This document shows positions 1-6,235 of a DNA stretch of 9,391 bases, piece by piece; within the stretch, counting starts at the first letter, position 1, and each line of letters begins with the position of its first letter. The DNA is from Xanthobacteraceae bacterium (lineage in GTDB: Bacteria; Pseudomonadota; Alphaproteobacteria; Rhizobiales; Xanthobacteraceae). The stretch spans positions 1 to 9,391 of the forward strand of contig JASHYD010001083.1 of assembly GCA_030043175.1 (NCBI GenBank), read 5' to 3'. The notes below the pieces were generated by a model. It did no database searches and had not been told where the DNA came from. It worked only from the letters and a program-made list of their open reading frames with translations. Made by a program: the position numbers and the translations under genes.

Positions 1-684
1 CATGACGCCGACCAGCGAGGCCAATGCCGCGCCGGCGACGATGCCGAGCAGCACCGCGACGTTGGCGATGAACCCGTTGCCCCAGCGGATCAGGGCGAGG
101 ATCACGACAAGAACGAACAGTGCTATGCCAAGGCCCTGCAGCTGGCCGTAGCCCGGATTGGGGAAGGCACCCGCCACCCCGTCCACCACCTTGGCGAGGG
201 TCGGCAGGCCGCCGCCGGCCCAGTTGATGCCGATGCGCATCAGGGAAACGCCGATCACCAGGATAATGGTACCGGTGACGACGGGTGGAAAAAGCGGCAA
301 CAGTCTGCTCATAAAAGGAGCAGCCACCAGCGCGAATAAGCCCGCCCCGATCACCGACCCATAGATTCCCAGAAGGCCTACATCTGGGGCTGCCGCCATG
401 GACAGCATCGGGCCAACTGAGGCGAACGTTACCCCCATCATCACCGGGAGGCGGATACCCACTGCGGGGAAACCGATGCTTTGCACGAGAGTCGCAACAC
501 CGCACGCGAACAGATCGGCGCTGATCAGGAAGGCCACCTCCTCCGGAGACATTTTGAGCGCGCGGCCGACAATCAGCGGCACCGCAACCGCGCCCGCATA
601 CATCACCAGCACATGCTGGAGCCCGAGAGTGAGGAGCTTGGGAACCGGCAGGAACTGATCGACCGGATGAACTTCGCTTTGCAT
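1..684 (-). CDS. NCS2-family xanthine/urate permease, N-terminal part (cut by window edge)
   Basis: The frame starts at ATG 684 and stays open to base 1, giving 228 residues with no stop, so the C-terminal half lies outside the window. It is a very hydrophobic inner-membrane protein of the nucleobase:cation symporter-2 type, which imports xanthine, urate or uracil with a cation. Visible family marks are the QH pair in the first membrane segment (Q23-H24 in GLQHVLVMYAG), a GIRLPVMMGVTFASVGPM stretch near residues 75-92, and FPPVVTGTII at 132-141. The lack of a uracil-permease look and the urate/allantoate neighbours favour a xanthine or urate substrate; this is inference. GGCGGA lies just 3 nt before the ATG, a close ribosome site. 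It follows the allantoate hydrolase gene on the same strand after 195 nt, so it may have its own promoter. The NAT signature that would refine substrate lies outside the window. Confidence 0.9.
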   Translation of the reverse strand, partial: MQSEVHPVDQFLPVPKLLTLGLQHVLVMYAGAVAVPLIVGRALKMSPEEVAFLISADLFACGVATLVQSIGFPAVGIRLPVMMGVTFASVGPMLSMAAAPDVGLLGIYGSVIGAGLFALVAAPFMSRLLPLFPPVVTGTIILVIGVSLMRIGINWAGGGLPTLAKVVDGVAGAFPNPGYGQLQGLGIALFVLVVILALIRWGNGFIANVAVLLGIVAGAALASLVGVM

Positions 685-825
685 ATATCCGCCGTGAACG
701 ACACGCTCGATAAGAGATGTGCACTCAAGAAATATGCCAAGCTTTCGCGGCGGCATCCCGGTCGCCGGCCACACGTATGGCGAGTGGCGCTGGTGTCCGC
801 TCGGTGGCAGCCGAGGTCTTGGACT

Positions 826-841
826 GGTCACCGTGATGACC
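826..841. promoter_or_regulatory. Inverted repeat in the gap before the NCS2 permease
   Basis: The bases GGTCACCGTGATGACC form 5-bp arms (GGTCA/TGACC) around CCGTGA, and the core TCACCGTGA is itself a perfect 9-bp palindrome. It sits in the 195-nt gap between the hydrolase stop codon (880) and the permease start (684), roughly 140 nt upstream of the permease. It could be an operator or a small hairpin; there is no T-tract right after it on the minus strand. No clear -35/-10 pair is visible for the permease. Weak call from symmetry alone. Confidence 0.2.
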
Positions 842-879
842 GGCCATTCAATCCCGCAAGGGGGTTTTTGTCAGAACCG

Positions 880-2136
880 CTAAGCGCCTCGGGCCATCCG
901 AAGAAGCGTATCGCGCAGAATTTGCGCTGCGAGACCCGTATCCTGCGCCGTCACGGTCTCCAACGGACTGTGGCTGACGCCGCCGTTGCCGCAACGCACG
1001 AAAAGCATTCCGATATCCGTGAAGCCGTGGAACATTGCGGCATCGTGGCCGGCGCCGCTGAGGAGCCGTTTTACCGGCAGGTCTGCTTTGCGTACGCTCG
1101 CTGCAAGGATCTCCTGCAGATGGGGAGCGCAAGGAACGGCCTTTGCGCGCAGCAATTCGTGGACACTCAGCCGCACACCCCGCCGTGCAGCGATCGCTTC
1201 TGCCTCGGCGAGGACATCTGCCAGCGCCCGCGCGAGCGTGCCGTCATCCGCGGCGCGAAGATCCAGCGACAGCTCGCAGCGCTCGGCAATCACATTGACG
1301 GCGCCATGAGGGATCTCAAAGCGGCCTACCGTCGCAACGACACCCGGCTGTGTGCGGGCGCGCCGCTCAACGCACAGCGCGATTTCGGCGGCAGCCAGCA
1401 ACGCATCGTGACGAGCGTCCATCGGCACCGTGCCGGCATGCCCCGCCTTGCCCTCGATCGCGAGCGCATAGCGGACCGCACCTGCGATCGCGGTGACAAT
1501 GCCGACCGGAACGTTCTCGTTGAGGAGAACCGGTCCCTGTTCGATGTGGACTTCAAGATAGGCGACGACATCCTCGGGTCTGCGCGCCATGGATTGCAGC
1601 CGGCCTATGTCGTTCCCGGCAGCAGCGATGACGTCACCGAGCCGCTGGCCGCTGCTGTCGCGCACGCTCAGGGCTGATGCGTCGAGCTTGCCAACAACGG
1701 CGCGGCTGCCAAGAAAGGGCGTTCCGAAACGAACACCCTCCTCCTCCGAGAAGCCGATCAACTCAATGGCGAACGGCAGCAGGGTTCCTCGCAAGCTTTC
1801 CAATACAACGAGGGCGCACAGGATTCCCAACCGGCCATCGTATTTTCCGGCGTTACGCACCGTGTCATAATGTGATCCGAGGATCACTGTGCGAGCACCG
1901 GGTCGGCAGCCCGCAATTCGCCCCACGACGTTTCCGATGGGATCAATTTCGCTGGCGAGCCCTGCGCCAGCAAACCAGTCCCTCAGCTGTCGCGCAACGG
2001 CGCGATGGGCACTGGAAAAGAACGTGCAGCTCAACTCCTCGGCCGACTCCGACCACCGGGCGAGAATATCGGCAAGATCGAGGATGCGTTGACCCAACTC
2101 AAGCCGGTCGTCAACCGCAGCGGAACCGTTCAGCAT
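880..2136 (-). CDS. allC: Allantoate amidohydrolase / M20 family Zn-dependent hydrolase
   Basis: A 418-residue M20 amidohydrolase, the family of allantoate amidohydrolase (allantoate to ureidoglycine/ureidoglycolate plus ammonia and CO2), ureidoglycolate amidohydrolase and N-carbamoyl-amino-acid hydrolases. Counting from ATG 2136, the binuclear metal site is readable: H89 in GSHYDTV, D100 in GKYDGRLG, the acidic pair E132/E133 in SEEEGVRF, H197 in VHIEQGPVL and H389 in VSHSPLE. GKAGHAGTVPMD (around 230-239) is the typical bridging His region of the dimerisation domain, and SGAGHDAAMF (361-370) is the substrate-side loop. Length is usual for the family. An ATG at 2187 would add 17 polar residues (MTATRCRVPKHQNHERL) but has no ribosome site and would overlap a plausible promoter, so 2136 is preferred, though its ribosome site is also poor. 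The adjacent urate oxidase and purine permease support allantoate over other carbamoyl substrates. A ureidoglycolate amidohydrolase or carbamoylase remains possible. Confidence 0.82.
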   Translation of the reverse strand: MLNGSAAVDDRLELGQRILDLADILARWSESAEELSCTFFSSAHRAVARQLRDWFAGAGLASEIDPIGNVVGRIAGCRPGARTVILGSHYDTVRNAGKYDGRLGILCALVVLESLRGTLLPFAIELIGFSEEEGVRFGTPFLGSRAVVGKLDASALSVRDSSGQRLGDVIAAAGNDIGRLQSMARRPEDVVAYLEVHIEQGPVLLNENVPVGIVTAIAGAVRYALAIEGKAGHAGTVPMDARHDALLAAAEIALCVERRARTQPGVVATVGRFEIPHGAVNVIAERCELSLDLRAADDGTLARALADVLAEAEAIAARRGVRLSVHELLRAKAVPCAPHLQEILAASVRKADLPVKRLLSGAGHDAAMFHGFTDIGMLFVRCGNGGVSHSPLETVTAQDTGLAAQILRDTLLRMARGA

Positions 2137-2164
2137 GAGTCGTTCATGATTTTGATGCTTAGGC

Positions 2165-2193
2165 ACTCTACAGCGTGTTGCGGTCATGTTGAA
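2165..2193 (-). promoter_or_regulatory. Possible promoter of the allantoate hydrolase gene
   Basis: On the minus strand TTCAAC (2193-2188) and TAGAGT (2170-2165) are separated by 17 bp, a fair but not strong sigma-70-like pair. Transcription would begin near 2158, leaving a short leader before ATG 2136 and excluding the upstream ATG at 2187. The call rests on spacing and weak consensus only. Confidence 0.2.
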
Positions 2194-2205
2194 CCACTAC
2201 AAATT

Positions 2206-2220
2206 GCCGATTTGATCGGC
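2206..2220. promoter_or_regulatory. Perfect inverted repeat between divergent hydrolase and puuD genes
   Basis: GCCGAT-TTG-ATCGGC is a perfect 6-bp inverted repeat with a 3-nt centre. It lies just upstream (on the minus strand) of the weak hydrolase promoter and about 190 nt upstream of puuD, a normal place for an operator shared by divergent catabolic genes. Purine genes in many proteobacteria are controlled by GntR, LysR or MarR-type repressors with such sites, but no regulator gene is present in the window and the binding protein cannot be named. Confidence 0.3.
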
Positions 2221-2317
2221 GGTAGATGGCATGGTTTTTGAGAGCGTGCGATCATCCGCTGAGGAAGGTTCAGTGCGGTCCGAAATTTACCTCCACGAAG
2301 ATACATCTCGCTCCGGC

Positions 2318-2398
2318 TCGGTTATCGCGACCGGCGCATTTGCTATCCTTGTTGCTCCATTCATGAGCACACGCCTGCTTGTATTCCCGCCAGTCATG
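2318..2398 (+). pseudogene. Remnant of an NCS2 permease gene upstream of puuD
   Basis: In the frame opening at ATG 2231, 27 codons (2318-2398) encode a hydrophobic stretch with SVI..G.FA, APFMS, RLL and FPPV in order. It matches residues 110-136 of the NCS2 permease at the left end of this window: 18 identities over about 26 aligned residues, with two one-residue gaps. Codons 1-29 of the same frame (2231-2317) show no permease similarity, and the match stops just before the puuD ribosome site. It is therefore an internal permease fragment (the FPPVVTG segment) with both ends gone, not a gene. The codons differ enough from the intact copy to indicate an old or paralogous fragment. The open frame's TGA (2411-2413) overlaps the puuD start, which could couple translation if the frame is read. 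Confidence 0.55.
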
Positions 2399-2409
2399 AG
2401 GAGCAGCCG

Positions 2410-3609
2410 ATGATGTGGGATTCGATCATCACAGACTGCGCCAGTCTAATCTTTCGCTGGCTGCACGTCGTGTCTGCAATCGGCTGGATCGGCAGCTCGT
2501 TCTATTTCATCCATCTCGATCTCAGCTTGCAAAGCGGCAAAGGCCTGCCTGACGGCGTCGCCGGTGAAGCTTGGCAGGTCCACGGCGGGGGCTTCTATCG
2601 AATCATGAAATTCCTGGTGGCGCCCAAAGCTATGCCCGACAAGCTGACGTGGTTCAAATGGGAAGCCTACGCGACCTGGCTGTCGGGCTTCATGCTCGTT
2701 GTGATCGTTTACTATCTTGATGCCGACCTGTTTCTTGTCGACAAATCCGTTCTCGATCTGAGCCCGGCACAGGCCGCTCTGTTCAGTCTGGTGAGCCTTG
2801 CGCTTGCATGGCTCCTTTATGAAGGCGCCTGCCGGACGCGCATTGCCGAGCACGAACTTGCCTTTGTCATCGGCTGCTATGTTTTTCTGGTCGGCCTGAC
2901 TTATGCGTTCACCCATGTTCTGAGCGGGCGCGGGGCATTCAACCAGATCGGCGCCATCATCGGCACCATCATGGTGGCGAATGTGTTTCTGGTGATCATT
3001 CCCAATCAAAAGAAAACGGTGGCGGCGTTGCTGGCCGGTCAGCCGCCCGATCCGCAACTCGGCAAGGTTGGCAAGCAGCGGTCGGTTCACAACAATTATC
3101 TGACCTTGCCGGTGATCGTGCTGATGATCAGCAATCATTATCCGCTGCTGTTCGCCACGCGTTACAACTGGCTGATTGTTGCGATTGTCCTTGCCCTGGG
3201 TCCGATCATTCGACACTTCTTTAATTCGCGGCATGCCGGCCTGGGTTCGCCGTGGTGGGTGTGGGGCGTCGCCGCCGCTGGGATGGCGGCGATTGCGTTC
3301 CTGGCGGGAGCGGGGGTGCGCGAGAGGGGCGCGGCGCAACTGTCCGGGGCTAGTTTTGCTCAGGTCGAACGGATCGTCAGTACCCGGTGCAGCATGTGCC
3401 ACGCCGCTCAGCCGGTGTGGCCCGCTTTGGTGACGGCGCCGAAGGCGGTACGTCTCGATGCAGCCGATCACATCCGCCGCAACGCCCGATTAATCGGGCG
3501 CAATGCCGTGTGGTCGAACGCCATGCCGCCGGGTAACATCACGGAGATGACACGTACGGAGCGCGCGACCATTGCGGCCTGGCTCGCGGCGGGTGCACCG
3601 TCAAGATAG
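2410..3609 (+). CDS. puuD: Membrane urate oxidase with C-terminal cytochrome c domain (PuuD)
   Basis: A 399-residue protein of the PuuD type, an integral membrane urate oxidase that converts urate to 5-hydroxyisourate and passes electrons to a cytochrome c domain rather than making peroxide. The N-terminal urate-oxidase part (about 1-300) has roughly eight membrane segments (near 12-35, 88-108, 121-138, 149-170, 178-197, 230-248, 252-268, 283-301). It carries family stretches RWLHVVSAIGWIGSSFYF (16-33), GGGFYRIMKF and WFKWEAYATWLSGF. The C-terminal domain has one haem c site, CSMCH at 327-331, and a likely axial Met at M372 in AMPPGN. Length fits the family. GAGGAG at 2398-2403 serves ATG 2410; ATG 2413 is an equally spaced alternative. 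It is divergent from the allantoate hydrolase and convergent with the racemase-family gene. HIU hydrolase and OHCU decarboxylase, needed to reach S-allantoin, are not in view. Confidence 0.93.
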   Translation: MMWDSIITDCASLIFRWLHVVSAIGWIGSSFYFIHLDLSLQSGKGLPDGVAGEAWQVHGGGFYRIMKFLVAPKAMPDKLTWFKWEAYATWLSGFMLVVIVYYLDADLFLVDKSVLDLSPAQAALFSLVSLALAWLLYEGACRTRIAEHELAFVIGCYVFLVGLTYAFTHVLSGRGAFNQIGAIIGTIMVANVFLVIIPNQKKTVAALLAGQPPDPQLGKVGKQRSVHNNYLTLPVIVLMISNHYPLLFATRYNWLIVAIVLALGPIIRHFFNSRHAGLGSPWWVWGVAAAGMAAIAFLAGAGVRERGAAQLSGASFAQVERIVSTRCSMCHAAQPVWPALVTAPKAVRLDAADHIRRNARLIGRNAVWSNAMPPGNITEMTRTERATIAAWLAAGAPSR

Positions 3610-3635
3610 CCCTTCGGGCCATTGGGATTATCCCA
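3609..3635. terminator. Two small tandem hairpins between convergent genes
   Basis: Right at the puuD stop codon are GCCC-TTC-GGGC (3609-3619) and, four bases later, TGGGA-TTA-TCCCA (3623-3635). They lie in the 60-nt gap between puuD and the convergent racemase gene, the expected place for a terminator. Neither has a T-tract on either strand, so they may only be RNA end-stabilising stems. Confidence 0.3.
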
Positions 3636-3669
3636 CCGCACCCTCGAGAAAACGGATCGCGGCGCACCG

Positions 3670-4416
3670 TCAGACCTTATGCGCGCAGCCTTGGCCTTCG
3701 AGCAGTTTTGCGAGAGCCGGTGAGAGACCAACAGTCCTTAGCCTCGGCAATGTTGTCCTGACGTCGCCGCCGCGATCATCTGGAGCAAGCGCCGCACGCG
3801 CTCCGGCCTCGACTGAGCAGATGACTGGAACCGGAACCTCTCCCTGCACCGCGGCGGCGAGACCGCAGAGCCCGGCGCCGCCCAGTATCACTGAGTCTGC
3901 CTGGCTCTCATTGACGCAGCCATTGCACGCTTCAACGAGCCGATCCACGGCTGAAGCAGGATCATGAGCGACGGCGTCCCCCGCCTGGTCGATCGTGCGA
4001 ATGGCTGCAAGCCGGTGGGAGAGACCGGACGCGACGACCATTTCCTGTAGCATCGGTTCCCAGGCCGGCCCTGCGGTGACGATCGCAAAGCGAGGGCCGA
4101 GACCGCAAGCGGCCCGCACGGAAGCTTCGGCCATAGCAACGACCGGTGCAGGAGAAACCTCTCTGAGCGCCGCAAGCCCTGGGTCTCCAAAGCAGGCGAG
4201 AAATACCACGTCGCAATCCGACACATGTTCCGCCAGAGCGTCGAGTGCCGCATGGCCGGCAATCGCGGCTGCGGCGCGGCTCGCAATGTAGGGAGAACCA
4301 AAGCGAGCCGTCGCCGCGAAGACGGTGACGCCCGACCCGGCGATTTCACGCGTCCGCGCCGCGAGGATTTCAGTGACCCACTCAGACGTGTTGGGGTTTA
4401 TGACCAGTATGCGCAT
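3670..4416 (-). CDS. Asp/Glu/hydantoin racemase family protein (hydantoin or allantoin racemase-like)
   Basis: A 248-residue cytoplasmic protein opening with MRILVINPNTS, the hallmark start of hydantoin and allantoin racemases (HyuA/HpxA group of the Asp/Glu racemase superfamily). These swap the configuration of 5-substituted hydantoins or allantoin with two cysteines as acid and base. The first is present (C75 in FLACFGDPGL). At the second site the protein has LGGAGLCG (178-185), with G180 where characterised members have Cys, and a Cys four residues later at 184. It may therefore use C184, act on only one hand, or do another reaction of the superfamily, such as a decarboxylase or isomerase. 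Its start lies 4 nt after the stop of permease 2 with no ribosome site of its own, so translation is probably coupled to the importer. This suggests that it acts on the imported compound. Allantoin is an attractive substrate in this locus but is unproven. Confidence 0.78.
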   Translation of the reverse strand: MRILVINPNTSEWVTEILAARTREIAGSGVTVFAATARFGSPYIASRAAAAIAGHAALDALAEHVSDCDVVFLACFGDPGLAALREVSPAPVVAMAEASVRAACGLGPRFAIVTAGPAWEPMLQEMVVASGLSHRLAAIRTIDQAGDAVAHDPASAVDRLVEACNGCVNESQADSVILGGAGLCGLAAAVQGEVPVPVICSVEAGARAALAPDDRGGDVRTTLPRLRTVGLSPALAKLLEGQGCAHKV

Positions 4417-4420
4417 GAAG

Positions 4421-5293
4421 CTAAGCCATCGATCGGCGGCGGAGAGTCCGCATCAGGCCTAATGCCGAAAAGATGACGAGGAAAGAGACGCCGGTCGTCA
4501 CTGTGCCGAGCGCGTAGATTTGTGGGTTGGTCACGGTGGTTGTCAGGCCCTCCAGCTCGAGCGGCAGCGTGTTGAGATCGCCCATGGCCTGGCTCGATCT
4601 CGCGACTTCGTCCCACGACAGCGTGAATCCGAAAAGTCCGATGCCGATTACGCTTGGGGCGATGATCGGCAGCACAACGTGAGCGAAGCTCTGCCACGGC
4701 GTCGCCCCGAGGTCCCGCGCCGCTTCTTCATAACGACGATCGAAGCGGTTGAAGATCGCGAATGTAATCAACAGGCCGAACGGCAGCGTCCAGGTGAGCT
4801 GGGCACCGAGGCCGGAGCTGTAGATGTCCATTGCGGTGGTGTAGTTTTCGGTGACGTAGGTCCACCCGAACGTCTCGGCCATCAACTTGACCGCATCGTC
4901 GATGAGGCGGAATTCAAGGCCGATGCCGAGAGACACCACGATCGAGGGCACGATCAGGCTTGCCACCACAATGTAGAAAAGCAGGTTTGATCCGCGAAAA
5001 GGCTTGCGATACGCAAGTCCCGCAGATAGCGATAACACGATCGTCAAGACCATCACGACCAGACCGAGCCGAAGCGAGCGCCGGAAGGCGGCCCAGATGT
5101 CGACGACGCCCAGGCCTTCCCAAAGCTTTTCGAACCAATGCACGGAAACTCCGTTCATCGGAAACGTAAGACCGCCGCCGGGGCCCTGGAAGGACAAGAT
5201 AAGGATCGTGACCATCGGTCCGTAGAGGAACAGCACGAACAGGCCGAAAAGCGTCGCCAGCAGGTAGAACGAGGGAGAACGGCCATCGCGCAT
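4421..5293 (-). CDS. ABC importer permease 2, PotC type
   Basis: A 290-residue inner-membrane permease of the spermidine/putrescine (PotC-like) group. Membrane segments are seen near 9-34, 74-95, 104-126, 164-182, 208-228 and 261-282. The cytoplasmic EAA loop that docks on the ATPase is clear at 188-209 (YEEAARDLGATPWQSFAHVVLP). SWDEVARSSQ..GDLNTLPLEL (226-247) corresponds to the conserved late loop of PotC. Between segments 3 and 4 there is an outer loop of about 35-40 residues (roughly 128-163) that appears longer than in E. coli PotC, a possible adaptation to a different binding protein. AAGGAG (5308-5303) lies 9 nt before the ATG, inside the end of permease 1. Only 3 nt separate it from the stop of permease 1 and 4 nt from the racemase gene start, so it is mid-operon. 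Confidence 0.9.
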   Translation of the reverse strand: MRDGRSPSFYLLATLFGLFVLFLYGPMVTILILSFQGPGGGLTFPMNGVSVHWFEKLWEGLGVVDIWAAFRRSLRLGLVVMVLTIVLSLSAGLAYRKPFRGSNLLFYIVVASLIVPSIVVSLGIGLEFRLIDDAVKLMAETFGWTYVTENYTTAMDIYSSGLGAQLTWTLPFGLLITFAIFNRFDRRYEEAARDLGATPWQSFAHVVLPIIAPSVIGIGLFGFTLSWDEVARSSQAMGDLNTLPLELEGLTTTVTNPQIYALGTVTTGVSFLVIFSALGLMRTLRRRSMA

Positions 5294-5296
5294 CAG

Positions 5297-6226
5297 TCAC
5301 AACTCCTTGCGAACATCGACGAGCCGGTTCAGGGTCCAGATGATGAGCAGGACAAGAACAAGCAGGATGACGGAATTCGCTGCCGCCGGCGGAAACTGCA
5401 ACGCCGTCATCTGCGTGTTGATCACTTTGCCGACGGAGGCAATCTGCTGGCCGCCCATCACGCCGACGGTGACAAAATCGCCCATCACGATCGTGATCAC
5501 GAAAATCGAACCGATAACGATGCCGGGCTTGGACAACGGAATGACGACGTTCCATACCGTTTGCACGCCGGAAGCGCCGGCATCATAGGAAGCTTCGAGC
5601 AGTGCCCGGTCAATGCGCATCATCGAGTTGAAGATCGGAACGACCATGAATAGGGCATAGAGGTGAACAAGGGAGAGAATGACGGAAGCGTCGGAGTAGA
5701 TGAGCCATTCGATCGGTTCGCGAATGATGTTGAGCTTGAGCAGGGCCGAGTTGATGAGCCCGTTGCGTCCAAGCAGCGGAATCCACGAGATGGTCCGGAT
5801 GACGTTGGAGGTCCAGAATGGAATGGTGCAGACCAGAAACAGCATGATCTGCATGTGCGCTGATCGGACCTTGAACGCGAGAAAATAGGCGATGAAGAAT
5901 CCGATGACGAGGGTGATGAGCCAGACGGCCGCACAGAACTTCAGCGTCGACAGGTAGGTCTTGAGGGTAACGCATAGATCGGGAAGGCGCGCAACACAGC
6001 CTTCGAAGATTTCCATATAGCTGCGCACAGTGAATGCCGGCAGGATCTCATATTCATTGTAGTCCCAGAAGCTCACCATAAAGGTGAGTGCGAGCGGTAC
6101 GACAAAGAAGATGACAAAAACCGCGGCAAACGGTGCAACCTGCAGCCATGCCGGCGCAGCGCCAGACAGTAATGGCGACGATCGACGCTGCGCTCCGGCT
6201 GGCGCTTTCATTTCAGCAACCGTCAC
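5297..6226 (-). CDS. ABC importer permease 1, PotB type
   Basis: A 309-residue permease, partner of the PotC-type protein. After a polar N-terminus it has six membrane segments (near 29-53, 95-118, 125-148, 181-202, 233-255, 283-300). The EAA motif LLEASYDAGASGVQTVWNVV lies at 209-228, followed by IPLSKPGI. TIPFWTSNVIRTISWIPLLGRNGLIN (134-159) is the conserved PotB-type region before the fourth segment. The frame starts with GTG at 6226, 9 nt after the binding-protein stop. An in-frame ATG at 6211 (five residues later) is an equally possible start, and neither has a good ribosome site. The protein should form a heterodimeric channel with permease 2 in the inner membrane. Confidence 0.9.
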   Translation of the reverse strand: MTVAEMKAPAGAQRRSSPLLSGAAPAWLQVAPFAAVFVIFFVVPLALTFMVSFWDYNEYEILPAFTVRSYMEIFEGCVARLPDLCVTLKTYLSTLKFCAAVWLITLVIGFFIAYFLAFKVRSAHMQIMLFLVCTIPFWTSNVIRTISWIPLLGRNGLINSALLKLNIIREPIEWLIYSDASVILSLVHLYALFMVVPIFNSMMRIDRALLEASYDAGASGVQTVWNVVIPLSKPGIVIGSIFVITIVMGDFVTVGVMGGQQIASVGKVINTQMTALQFPPAAANSVILLVLVLLIIWTLNRLVDVRKEL

Positions 6227-6235
6227 CGAGAGCGC

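Noticed and set aside
685..815. Open minus-strand frame in line with the permease start, with a faint resemblance to the N-terminus of PuuE-like polysaccharide deacetylases (YVWP followed later by FLE)
   Set aside because: Only a few scattered residues agree, there is no convincing start codon, and a TGA closes the frame near 871. Too weak to call a remnant.
851..870. Terminator-like ATCCC/GGGGT stem with a run of T on the plus strand
   Set aside because: No plus-strand gene ends here. Read on the minus strand, after the hydrolase gene, the T-run is on the wrong side, and the stem is short.
481..1677. Long plus-strand open frame of about 398 codons
   Set aside because: It lies antisense to the allantoate hydrolase and permease genes, both of which carry clear family motifs. 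Its translation is Arg/His-rich with no recognisable domain, typical of a GC-rich shadow frame.
2446..3471. Minus-strand open frame of about 341 codons
   Set aside because: Antisense to puuD, with low-complexity His/Arg/Gln-rich translation and no motif.
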